Notes: generated by a model from the letters alone, not told the origin. A DNA stretch of 6,868 nucleotides from Candidatus Cloacimonadota bacterium (GCA_028683635.1 JAQUHL010000106.1:1-6868), one strand, 5' to 3'. Positions 1 to 6,188 are shown, counted from the first letter of the stretch. Program-made: numbers and translations.

Positions 1-709
1 AGGGTTGCATGGTAAAAGCGATATAGCTGGTGTGAAGCACAGACAGCCAATTATCCACTGTTTTTGCAGCAACACCCGTATCATTTGCCAGGGCCTCTTT
101 GTTTAGAATTGAACCGCTTCTTCCTGCACACAGAGCCACAAACTTGCTGAAGGTATCCAGGTTTTGCACGTTTGAGAGTAATCGGACATCCCTTTGCAAA
201 TAGGTGGAAAGATAGGCATTGTAGTACAACTCGGTATCGATTTTTTTATCTATCAGCCGGGGGTAAAACCCTTGAGTGATCACATCGTCCAAAGGTAATT
301 GCGCACTATCAGCTTCCTCGAAACTAAAGGGAAGAAGCTCAAAGAGCGCAGTTCTTCCTGCCAGTGATTGGGTGAGGCCCTGCATCAGAGCATACTGGTT
401 CGAACCTGTGAGAACAAACTGCGCTTCCAGTCCCGATTTATCTACCATGACCTTTACATAGCTCAGTAACTCCGGAACATACTGAAACTCATCAATAATG
501 TAGAATCCCATGGGGTCGGAGAGAACGGACAAAGGATCTTCCAGCATGATTCTTCTTAAGGGGATATGCTCCAGATCTAAGTAATTGTAATCTGGGAAAG
601 CGATCCTGGCAAGGGTGGTTTTACCTGATTGGCGAGGTCCGGTGATGGTAACTACCGGAAAGCCCGCAGCAGCTTTTCTCAGGTTTGAAAGCATGTCTCT
701 TGGAATCAT
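1..709 (-). CDS. AAA_14/DUF4143-type ATP-binding protein (C-terminus off the window)
   Basis: The 236 visible residues form an open frame that continues past the window edge. Seen: a P-loop GPRQSGKTT at residues 24-32, a Walker B core YIIDE at 70-74, a sensor-like VLTGSNQ at 99-105, a conserved SLAGRT around 115-120, then a helical stretch with YLSTYLQRDVRLL around 167-179. This order is typical of the bacterial/archaeal ATPases with an N-terminal AAA_14 domain and a C-terminal DUF4143 domain, usually about 380-420 aa, so roughly 40% is missing. The biochemical role of this family is poorly known; members are abundant, often in many copies, in uncultured anaerobes and are often treated as accessory or toxin-antitoxin-like genes. 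The start ATG at 709 has GGAGG five bases upstream. An in-frame ATG at 721 overlaps that ribosome site and is less likely. It lies 91 nt downstream of uvrA and seems to have its own promoter and a palindrome in its leader, which suggests separate control. Confidence 0.88.
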   Translation of the reverse strand, partial: MIPRDMLSNLRKAAAGFPVVTITGPRQSGKTTLARIAFPDYNYLDLEHIPLRRIMLEDPLSVLSDPMGFYIIDEFQYVPELLSYVKVMVDKSGLEAQFVLTGSNQYALMQGLTQSLAGRTALFELLPFSFEEADSAQLPLDDVITQGFYPRLIDKKIDTELYYNAYLSTYLQRDVRLLSNVQNLDTFSKFVALCAGRSGSILNKEALANDTGVAAKTVDNWLSVLHTSYIAFTMQP

Positions 710-733
710 GGGAACCTCCATATTCTCTGCAAA

Positions 734-752
734 TCTGGAATCACATTCCAGA
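734..752. promoter_or_regulatory. 19-bp palindrome in the ATPase leader, possible operator
   Basis: Perfect 8-bp arms (TCTGGAAT at 734-741 and ATTCCAGA at 745-752) surround a 3-bp centre. It lies between the promoter-like hexamers at 758-785 and the ribosome site of the ATPase gene at 709. No T-run follows on the minus strand, so it does not look like an intrinsic terminator for uvrA. The symmetry and position fit a binding site for a dimeric regulator, or a leader hairpin. The function is inferred from position only. Confidence 0.4.
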
Positions 753-757
753 AATGC

Positions 758-785
758 ATGATTCAGGAATCCCAATGGACGTCAA
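758..785 (-). promoter_or_regulatory. Candidate promoter for the AAA_14/DUF4143 ATPase gene
   Basis: Reading the minus strand, TTGACG (785-780, five of six to the sigma-70 -35 consensus) is followed after 16 bases by AATCAT (763-758, four of six to -10). It sits wholly in the uvrA-ATPase gap and would start transcription roughly 40-45 bases before the ATG at 709. Support is by sequence match only. Confidence 0.35.
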
Positions 786-800
786 GACATTTGTGCCTGA

Positions 801-1712
801 CTACAATTTCACCTGCCTGGCAAGGTGCTTTTTGAGGAATTGGCCGGTATATGACTTTTTGTTTTTGGCGATCTCTTCCGGTGTGCCCTGGGCAATGATT
901 TCTCCACCCTCATCACCGCCTTCCGGTCCCAGATCGATGATCCAATCTGCAGATTTGATCACATCCAGGTTATGCTCGATCACGATTACTGTATTACCCA
1001 TGGCTACAAGCTTTTTCAATACTTGCAAGAGTTTGTTAATGTCATCGAAATGCAGCCCGGTGGTTGGTTCGTCTAATAGGTAAAGAGTGTTCCCGGTGCT
1101 GGTTTTGCTCAGTTCCCGGGAAAGCTTGATTCTTTGGGCTTCACCTCCGGACAGGGTGGTGGAAGGTTGACCCAGCTTGATATAATCCAATCCCACTTCA
1201 TGGAGGGTCTTAAGTTTATTGCGGATTGAGGGAATGCTATCGAAGAATTCGACAGCTTCCTGGACGTCCATATCCAACACGTCGGCAATGTTCTTTCCCT
1301 TGTAGCGGATACTCAGGATTTCATGGTTGTAGCGTTTGCCCTTACAGACTTCGCAGGTTACAAAGATATCTGCCATAAAGTGCATTTCGATCTGTTTTAC
1401 TCCTGCTCCTTCGCAGGCTTCACAGCGTCCGCCTTTGACGTTGAAGGAAAACCTACCAGCTTTGTAACCTCTTACTTTGGAAGCAGGAAGCTCGGCAAAG
1501 AGATTGCGAATCGGATCAAAGAGCTTGATATAGGTGCAGGGATTGGAACGAGGGGTTCTGCCGATGGGTTGCTGATCGATGCTGATGATCTTATCAATCT
1601 GCTCGATTCCTGAGATCGAATCCATCTTTCCCACCCGATGGGTAGTGCGGAAGAAATGATTGTGCAGATAGGGATAAAGCGTCTGATTGATCAATGAGCT
1701 CTTGCCGGAACC
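801..1712 (-). pseudogene. uvrA: UvrA C-terminal portion, same frame after the stop (303 codons)
   Basis: The frame continues directly after the stop with GSGKSSLINQTLYP, then the region leading to KAGRFSFNVKGGRCEAC, a second pair CEVC, TTLSGGEAQRIKLSREL (ABC signature), YLLDEPTTGLH (Walker B and D-loop) and VIVIEHN (His switch), and ends with TAG at 801-803. The first possible restart is a TTG at 1694, with only a weak AAGAG four bases upstream. A product from there would lack the P-loop lysine and be unable to bind ATP normally. Conservation of every downstream motif shows that no further decay has accumulated. Confidence 0.8.
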
Positions 1713-1715
1713 TTA
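1713..1715 (-). other. uvrA: Premature TAA in uvrA (codon 643, Walker A serine position)
   Basis: The minus-strand codons read GGA GTA TAA GGT TCC GGC AAG AGC: G-V-stop-G-S-G-K-S. The UvrA family has serine here, as in this protein's own first half (GVSGSGKSS). A single C-to-A change turns TCA into TAA. The neighbouring bases contain no homopolymer longer than two, so an ordinary run-length sequencing error does not explain it. Confidence 0.9.
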
Positions 1716-3641
1716 TACTCCGGTGATGCAAACAAACAGGCCCAGAGGGATATCCACATCGATGGCCTTGAGGTTGTTGCATCCGGCTTGGCGGATGGAT
1801 ATCATCCTGCTATCCGGCTTGACCCTCGAACCCGGAAGAGGAATATTCAGCTTGCCAGATAGATAGGCACCCGTCAGAGAAGCTTTGTGATTCAGGAGTT
1901 CCGCAATATCACCGCAGAAGACGATCTCTCCACCATAGATTCCCGCCCTCGGACCAAAATCCACGATCAGATCAGCCGCTCTCATCGTATCCTCATCATG
2001 CTCCACCACTATCACGCTGTTGCCAAGATCCTTCAATTGGACCAGCATTTGCACCAGCCTGGTATTATCCCGTTGATGCAAGCCGATGCTCGGTTCATCG
2101 AGGATATACATCACGCCGACGAGTTGTGAGCCGATCTGGCTGGCGAGACGAATGCGTTGGGATTCTCCGCCTGAGAGGCTGGGAGATCTGCGATCCAGCG
2201 ACAGATAATGCAATCCGACATTCATCAGGAAGCCCAGACGATTACGGATTTCTTTGAGGACTTCTTCGGCAATGATGAGTTGGTTGCCTGTGAGTACCAG
2301 TCCGGTAAAGAATTCATGGGCCTGTCTGACGCTCATAGAAGTGACCTGGGCGATGTTTCTATCCGCTATCCGCACTGCCAGGTTCTGAGGTTTGAGCTTC
2401 ATTCCATTACATTCGGTGCAGGGTTTGTCACTGATGAACTGCATGTAGTAGCGGCGCATGTCCTCGGAGGTTGTTTCGTGCATTCTGCGTTCGAGCTGGG
2501 GCATGATGCCCTCAAACTTCATCATGAAGCTTCCCGAACCATGGGCACTTTTCCAGGCCATCCTGAAGCGTTTCCCTTTGGATCCATAGAGAATCAGTTG
2601 CTTGACTTCCCCTGATAGCTGATACCAGGGTGTGCTTAGAGAAAAATTATAGTTTTTGGCAAGATTCCGGATAGTATTGAGCGTCCAGCTCCCCTCTTTG
2701 TCCTCCAACCTGCCCCAGGCGGCGATCGCACCAGCCATCAGAGAGCGTTCAGGATCGGGAACCACAAGGTCGGGATCAAACTCCAGCTTATAGCCCAAAC
2801 CGTTGCAGACTGGACAGGCACCGATCGGCGAATTGAAGGAAAAACTCTGGGGGGAGAGCTCTTCGTAACCGATATTGCAGGTAGCGCAGGAATTGGTAGA
2901 AGATAGCAGAGAACTGCGATCCTCATCGATATAGTCGATCCTGACCAGCCCATCGGTAAGCTTCATGGCAAGCTCCAGAGAATCTGCAAGCCGGGATTCG
3001 ATGCCTTCCTTGATGACGATCCTGTCTACGACCACTTCGATGCTATGTTTGCTTTTCTTATCAAGGACGATTTCTTCTTCCAGAGTGCGCTGCTGGCCAT
3101 TTACCAGAACCCGTACAAAGCCCTGCTGCCGAAGCTCATCAAGCTCTTCTTTGTGCTCGCCCTTCCGATTTTGAACCAGGGGGGCAAGGATCTGGACTCT
3201 CGTGCCCGAGGGATTTTCCATCAGGTGCGATACCATCTGATCCAAAGTCTGCGAGCCTACCTTCTCTCCACAGGAATAGCAGTATTGAGTACCGACCCTG
3301 GCAAACAGCACCCGCAGGTAATCGTAGATCTCGGTAACTGTTCCCACGGTCGAGCGGGGATTTTTGCTGGCGGCTTTTTGTTCGATGGAAATTGCCGGAG
3401 AAAGACCTTCGATGTAATCTACCTTGGGCTTTTCCATCTGCCCCAAAAATTGTCTCGCATAGGCAGACAGAGATTCCACATAACGGCGCTGACCCTCTGC
3501 ATAGAGAGTATCAAAAGCCAAAGAGGATTTTCCAGAACCAGAGACACCAGTGAATACAACAAGCTGATTGCGGGGAAAGCTGAGATCGATATTCTTGAGA
3601 TTGTGCTCGCTTGCACCTTTGATAACTATCTTGGTTTTCAA
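1713..3641 (-). CDS. uvrA: UvrA N-terminal portion as literally encoded (642 aa, ends in the second Walker A)
   Basis: This is what a ribosome would make if the TAA at 1713-1715 is obeyed. It contains the complete first half: P-loop at 32-40, the YVESLSAYARQFLGQM region after it, the UvrB-binding and insertion regions, zinc-module cysteines, signature motif and LDEPSIGLHQRDN. It stops after LFVCITGV, the strand leading into the second P-loop. UvrA needs both nucleotide-binding halves, which pack against each other in the monomer, so this product is predicted to be inactive. See the 801-3641 entry for the whole gene. Confidence 0.8.
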   Translation of the reverse strand: MKTKIVIKGASEHNLKNIDLSFPRNQLVVFTGVSGSGKSSLAFDTLYAEGQRRYVESLSAYARQFLGQMEKPKVDYIEGLSPAISIEQKAASKNPRSTVGTVTEIYDYLRVLFARVGTQYCYSCGEKVGSQTLDQMVSHLMENPSGTRVQILAPLVQNRKGEHKEELDELRQQGFVRVLVNGQQRTLEEEIVLDKKSKHSIEVVVDRIVIKEGIESRLADSLELAMKLTDGLVRIDYIDEDRSSLLSSTNSCATCNIGYEELSPQSFSFNSPIGACPVCNGLGYKLEFDPDLVVPDPERSLMAGAIAAWGRLEDKEGSWTLNTIRNLAKNYNFSLSTPWYQLSGEVKQLILYGSKGKRFRMAWKSAHGSGSFMMKFEGIMPQLERRMHETTSEDMRRYYMQFISDKPCTECNGMKLKPQNLAVRIADRNIAQVTSMSVRQAHEFFTGLVLTGNQLIIAEEVLKEIRNRLGFLMNVGLHYLSLDRRSPSLSGGESQRIRLASQIGSQLVGVMYILDEPSIGLHQRDNTRLVQMLVQLKDLGNSVIVVEHDEDTMRAADLIVDFGPRAGIYGGEIVFCGDIAELLNHKASLTGAYLSGKLNIPLPGSRVKPDSRMISIRQAGCNNLKAIDVDIPLGLFVCITGV

Positions 3642-3673
3642 TTACTTGATCCTTTTATTCAGAGCTTTTGAGC

Positions 3674-3701
3674 ACCATAAATAATGCCCCATAGATGTCA
3701 A
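3674..3701 (-). promoter_or_regulatory. Candidate uvrA promoter
   Basis: On the minus strand a perfect TTGACA (3701-3696) is followed after 16 bases by TATGGT (3679-3674, four of six). Transcription would begin near 3667, about 25 bases before the TTG start at 3641 and just ahead of the AAGGA ribosome site. This suggests uvrA can be transcribed independently of the genes upstream. I did not recognise a LexA box in the 3642-3777 gap, so SOS control is not supported by what I can see. Confidence 0.45.
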
Positions 3702-3777
3702 ACGGAAAATCCCTGCCGGCCCAAACAGCAACAGAGCAGCACAATATCAAAAAATCGGTTCTGTTACATAAAAATAA

Positions 3778-4185
3778 TCAATCCCGTTTCTCGTAGCCCC
3801 TGCCGTGGCACCTATAGCATACTCCGCTGCCTTTACAAGCGCTGCAGGTCTCCAGTACTATCTCATTTTGGACGGTTCTGCTGACCAATCCTTCACCCTT
3901 GCAATCCGGACAAATGTTCGAACCCTTGCACTCAAAACATGGAATGGTCACGGTTTGAGTATTGATCTTCACAGGTTTGATGGTTTTTCTGCGAGACTTT
4001 CTTTTTTGCCAGTGTTCAGGCTCTTGCCTCAGGAACATATACCAGATCAATGGTAAAGCTATCACAGCCCATACAAAACACCCCAGTAGACCAGATCTCG
4101 TGCCAGTTGCCATCGCCTCCGGCACTATACACAAAAACGATATGGCGATCGCCACGGATAATGTAATCCTCACTGTAAGCCGCAA
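3778..4185 (-). CDS. Small protein with DnaJ-like CxxCxGxG zinc motifs and a hydrophobic N-terminal half
   Basis: As read, 135 aa. The C-terminal part (about 60-135) looks surely coding: a basic stretch (KRKSRRK), then two four-cysteine clusters, CFECKGSNICPDCKGEG (C83, 86, 92, 95) and CSACKGSGVCYRCHGRG (C114, 117, 123, 126). These match the CxxCxGxG repeats that bind two zinc ions in DnaJ-type cysteine-rich domains, but there is no J domain. Residues 8-28 and 32-52 are hydrophobic and could be a signal or anchor plus one membrane helix. The start is TTG at 4185, with GGGGAGGAG just upstream and a TAG directly before it in frame. Caution: over 4016-4185 another frame has better codon statistics (see 4016-4225), so the hydrophobic half could be a shadow and the true N-terminus may be joined by a frameshift. 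The function is unknown; a membrane-tethered zinc protein or redox/chaperone helper is only a guess. Confidence 0.6.
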   Translation of the reverse strand: MRLTVRITLSVAIAISFLCIVPEAMATGTRSGLLGCFVWAVIALPLIWYMFLRQEPEHWQKRKSRRKTIKPVKINTQTVTIPCFECKGSNICPDCKGEGLVSRTVQNEIVLETCSACKGSGVCYRCHGRGYEKRD

Positions 4186-4225
4186 CTAACTCCTCCCCGA
4201 CTGAAAATGCGAATGCTTTTTGCAA
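4016..4225 (-). CDS. Overlapping alternative frame, possibly the true N-terminal part of the zinc-motif gene
   Basis: This frame encodes 69 residues with balanced composition (for example EDYIIRGDRHIVFVYSAGGD and GNWHEIWSTG) and ends in TGA at 4016-4018. By hand count about 31 of its 69 codons begin with G, as expected for true coding sequence, whereas the competing frame over the same stretch piles its G into the third position and uses several ATA, AGG and AGA codons. Its only start is a TTG at 4225 with no good ribosome site. The well-placed ATG at 4230 (GAGGT six bases upstream) is in the other frame and would enter this one if the A5 run at 4217-4221 gained a base. I recognise no family. 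It may be a separate overlapping gene, the proper N-terminus of a frameshifted gene, or chance. Confidence 0.3.
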   Translation of the reverse strand: MQKAFAFSVGEELVAAYSEDYIIRGDRHIVFVYSAGGDGNWHEIWSTGVFCMGCDSFTIDLVYVPEARA

Positions 4226-4230
4226 AACAT
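4186..4230 (-). CDS. 14-codon upstream ORF abutting the TTG start of the zinc-motif gene
   Basis: ATG at 4230 has GAGGT (4241-4237) six bases upstream, a better initiation site than most in this window. It reads MFCKKHSHFQSGRS and stops with TAG at 4186, directly followed in the same frame by the TTG at 4185. It could be a leader peptide that couples translation to the next gene, or the damaged true beginning of that gene. I cannot choose between these. Confidence 0.3.
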   Translation of the reverse strand: MFCKKHSHFQSGRS

Positions 4231-4305
4231 ACTGCTACCTCGACACTCCTCAGCCATACAAGTAATATCAGATTTCCTGTGAATTGACATAATCCAAGCC
4301 CAACC

Positions 4306-4327
4306 CACCACCTATAAATGAGTGGTG
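4306..4327. repeat. Inverted repeat, 6-bp arms with 10-nt loop
   Basis: CACCAC (4306-4311) pairs with GTGGTG (4322-4327). GTGG (4322-4325) can alternatively pair with CCAC at 4334-4337, so two mutually exclusive hairpins are possible in a transcript from the upstream promoter-like sites. No T-run follows, so it is not an intrinsic terminator. It lies in the leader of the zinc-motif locus. Confidence 0.25.
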
Positions 4328-4361
4328 CGCTGCTCCACACCCGGCCCAGTTATGTCATTTC

Positions 4362-4391
4362 AATATATACTGTGTAATTCATCGGCGTCAC
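4362..4391 (-). promoter_or_regulatory. Candidate promoter P2 for the zinc-motif locus
   Basis: GTGACG (4391-4386, four of six to -35) is followed after 18 bases by TATATT (4367-4362, five of six to -10), in an AT-rich gap after parB. It overlaps the downstream end of the candidate P1. It predicts a leader of about 125 nt before the ATG at 4230. Confidence 0.35.
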
Positions 4392-4417
4392 TATTCTGGG
4401 TTATGTAAATTCGTCAA
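4390..4417 (-). promoter_or_regulatory. Candidate promoter P1 after parB
   Basis: TTGACG (4417-4412) is followed after 16 bases by AATAGT (4395-4390, four of six). It lies shortly after the parB stop, with no intrinsic terminator visible between. It suggests that the zinc-motif locus has its own transcription start as well as possible read-through from parB. Confidence 0.35.
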
Positions 4418-4458
4418 GAATATATTTTGTTTATTTATATCTTGCCAAAAGAAGCTGT

Positions 4459-5304
4459 TTACTCACCGCAAAGTTTATCAAGAAGGCGGATTAACTCTGT
4501 GGAGTCTTTGTATTCCAGAACGATCTTGCCCTTACCGCCTTTGTCCTTAATCGAGGCCTTGGTGTTAAGAAGCGAGCCCAAGCGCTCTTCATATTCCTTC
4601 ATTGGAGACACCAGAGGTGGCTTGGAGCTGGATTTTGAACTCAGCTCATAGTGTTTGGCTTTTTCCTCTGCCTGGCGCACAGACAGCCTGTATTTGAGGA
4701 TGAATTCGGCAAAGGGCAATTGGAGTTTATCTTCCAGACCCAGTATGACTCGGGCATGACCAGGGCTGATGAGTTCCTGGTTGATCATGTTTTGAATGGG
4801 GATGGGCAGTTTCAGCAGGCGTATAGAATTTGTGATTGTGGCCCTGTCCTTTCCCATAATTTGGGCAATCTGGGCATGGGTCATGCTGAATTCATCGATC
4901 AAAGCTTTGTAGGCCAGGGCTTCTTCAAGGGGATTGAGATCTTCCCGCTGGATGTTTTCAGTGATGGCAAGCTGGAGTTTTTCTTTATCTGAGACAGATC
5001 TGATGACCACGGGAACCTCGGTGAGACCCGCCAGTTTTGCCGCTTCGAGCCTGCGTTCCCCTGCGATCAGTTCATAATCAGACTCATCTGTTTTGCTCAC
5101 GATCAGGGGTTGAATAATCCCGTTTTCCCTGATGGAAGCAGCCAGTTCATTTAGTTTGTCTGGATCGAAAATCTTGCGAGGCTGATAACGATTGGGATAT
5201 ATCTTGTCCAGGGGCAGGGTACTGATACCGCTCCTGCTTACGGGTGCTTCCTCACTATCCCTGATGAGTGCTCCCAATCCTTTTCCCAGGCGGTCGTTGA
5301 TCAT
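4459..5304 (-). CDS. parB: ParB/Spo0J family chromosome-partitioning protein
   Basis: 281 aa, typical length. ParB binds parS sites near the origin, uses CTP to close into a sliding clamp, spreads along DNA and works with ParA to segregate chromosomes. Seen, in order: the RLGKGLGALI N-terminal tag (5-14, the usual ParA-contact region), IYPNRYQPRK (36-44), the CTP-binding-domain motifs LIAGERRLEAAKLAG (79-93) and TENIQREDLNPLEEA (115-129), a helix-turn-helix MTHAQIAQIMGKDRATITNSIRLL (141-164), a linker with serine/lysine (222-230), and a short C-terminal dimerisation region ending KLCGE. GGGG lies six bases before the ATG at 5304. The in-frame ATG at 5310 directly touches that GGGG and is less likely. 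parA ends 13 nt upstream, so the two are co-transcribed. It ends with TAA, and a second in-frame TAA follows eight codons later, so TAA is a working stop here. Confidence 0.95.
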   Translation of the reverse strand: MINDRLGKGLGALIRDSEEAPVSRSGISTLPLDKIYPNRYQPRKIFDPDKLNELAASIRENGIIQPLIVSKTDESDYELIAGERRLEAAKLAGLTEVPVVIRSVSDKEKLQLAITENIQREDLNPLEEALAYKALIDEFSMTHAQIAQIMGKDRATITNSIRLLKLPIPIQNMINQELISPGHARVILGLEDKLQLPFAEFILKYRLSVRQAEEKAKHYELSSKSSSKPPLVSPMKEYEERLGSLLNTKASIKDKGGKGKIVLEYKDSTELIRLLDKLCGE

Positions 5305-5317
5305 AATCATCCCCTGT

Positions 5318-6088
5318 CTAATTGCTATGGCAACGCTCTATCACTTCTCCGGCCAGATTGAGATAGTTCATTGCTCCGCTGCATTTGATGTCATATAAAA
5401 AAATTGGTTTGCCATGGCTGGGAGCTTCCGTGAGCTTGACATTGCGGTGAATGATGGAATTGAAGACCTTCTCTTTGAAATATCTGCGCACCTCTTTTGC
5501 TACCTGTAGAGACAGATTCAGCCGTTTATCAAACATCGTGAGCAGGATCCCCAGGATATTGAGCTGGGGATTGAGATTTTTCTGGATGAGGCGAATGGTG
5601 GTGAGTAATTGGCTGACTCCTTCCAGGGCATAATATTCACACTGGATGGGCACCAGGACATCGCTGCTGGCAGTCATGGCATTGACGGTAAGCAGGCCCA
5701 GGGAAGGCGGACAATCTATCAGGATGAAATCATACTCATTCAACACTGGCTGAATGGCTTCTTTGAGTTTATGTTCCCGGGCAAATTCGTGCACCAGTTC
5801 AATTTCCGCACCGGTTAGATTGATGTTCCCTGGGACGCAGAACAGGTTATCTGTATTTGTCTTTTGGATGGCTTCTTTAATGCTTGCCCTGCCAATGATG
5901 GCGTCATAGACTTGAAGATCGAGCTTATCCTTATCTATTCCCACGCCGCTGGAAGCATTACCCTGGGGATCGAGATCGATCAGAAGGGTCTTTTTTTCCA
6001 GCACTGCCAGGGCAGCAGCAAGGTTCACTGCGGAAGTGGTTTTCCCCACTCCGCCTTTTTGGTTTACGATCGTAATTACTCTGGCCAT
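5318..6088 (-). CDS. parA: ParA/Soj family chromosome-partitioning ATPase
   Basis: 256 aa. ParA forms ATP-bound dimers on the nucleoid, and ParB-parS complexes stimulate its hydrolysis to pull origins apart. Seen: the deviant Walker A KGGVGKTT (11-18, with the signature lysine K11 and catalytic-loop K16), Walker A-prime LIDLDPQGN (36-44), Walker B FILIDCPPS (121-129), IQCEYYALEGVSQL (148-161) and the conserved C-terminal KLTEAPSHGKPI (218-229). It has no N-terminal helix-turn-helix, so it is the short Soj/chromosomal type. The start MARVITIVNQ at 6088 has AAGGA four bases upstream. The frame stays open for 16 more codons to 6136, but those residues do not fit the family and that start lacks this site. 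It is followed closely by parB, and 108 nt separate it from rsmG, enough for a promoter, but none stands out. Confidence 0.96.
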   Translation of the reverse strand: MARVITIVNQKGGVGKTTSAVNLAAALAVLEKKTLLIDLDPQGNASSGVGIDKDKLDLQVYDAIIGRASIKEAIQKTNTDNLFCVPGNINLTGAEIELVHEFAREHKLKEAIQPVLNEYDFILIDCPPSLGLLTVNAMTASSDVLVPIQCEYYALEGVSQLLTTIRLIQKNLNPQLNILGILLTMFDKRLNLSLQVAKEVRRYFKEKVFNSIIHRNVKLTEAPSHGKPIFLYDIKCSGAMNYLNLAGEVIERCHSN

Positions 6089-6188
6089 AATATCCTTAGA
6101 AAAATCATATTGTGTTATTTGGCATGAAGCTGCCACTGCTAAAGTATCCCCGGTTCATCCATTAAAACGGCCTCCGAAAAAGAGGATC

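Larger units (their letters stand above)
801..3641 (-). pseudogene. uvrA: uvrA, excision nuclease ABC subunit A, interrupted by an in-frame TAA at codon 643
   Basis: UvrA is the damage-sensing dimeric ATPase of nucleotide excision repair. It scans DNA with UvrB, loads UvrB at the lesion and leaves before UvrC cuts. The frame spans 946 codons, the normal length, and holds all family parts in order: first Walker A GVSGSGKSS (32-40), UvrB-binding and insertion regions, zinc-module cysteines (252, 255, 276, 279), CTEC (408-411), signature LSGGESQR (489-496) and LDEP (514-517). The second ATPase half follows with its CEAC...CEVC zinc module, LSGGEAQR and LLDEPTTGLH. The only defect is TAA at 1715-1713, in place of the serine of the second Walker A, with no frameshift. 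The start is TTG at 3641, because a TAA lies directly before it in frame and AAGGA sits eight bases upstream. Without read-through no intact UvrA can be made. Whether the stop is a real mutation or a base-call error cannot be decided here. Confidence 0.85.

Noticed and set aside
685..1083. 132-codon plus-strand open frame crossing the ATPase start, the gap and the uvrA 3' end
   Set aside because: It is antisense to two supported genes and has no domain or ribosome site.
1713..1715. Selenocysteine/pyrrolysine insertion or genome-wide TAA reassignment as the explanation for the uvrA stop
   Set aside because: Those use TGA and TAG, not TAA. parB ends at TAA at the expected family length, with a second TAA eight codons on.
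2208..2615. 135-codon plus-strand open frame opposite uvrA
   Set aside because: Antisense shadow of the UvrA coding frame; no domain and no convincing start site.
3045..3671. 208-codon plus-strand open frame opposite uvrA
   Set aside because: It lies fully antisense to a strongly conserved uvrA frame, has no recognisable domain, and its length is explained by codon bias of the real gene.
3730..3765. AACAGA/TCTGTT inverted repeat after the zinc-motif gene as a terminator
   Set aside because: The loop is over 20 bases and no T-run follows the stem on the minus strand.
4284..4318. Plus-strand TTGACA and TATAAA as a promoter
   Set aside because: The spacing is 23 bases, too long for sigma-70, and no plus-strand gene follows.
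6089..6136. 16-residue N-terminal extension of ParA
   Set aside because: The family begins at MARVITIVNQKGG; AAGGA is placed for the ATG at 6088, and the extension has no matching residues.
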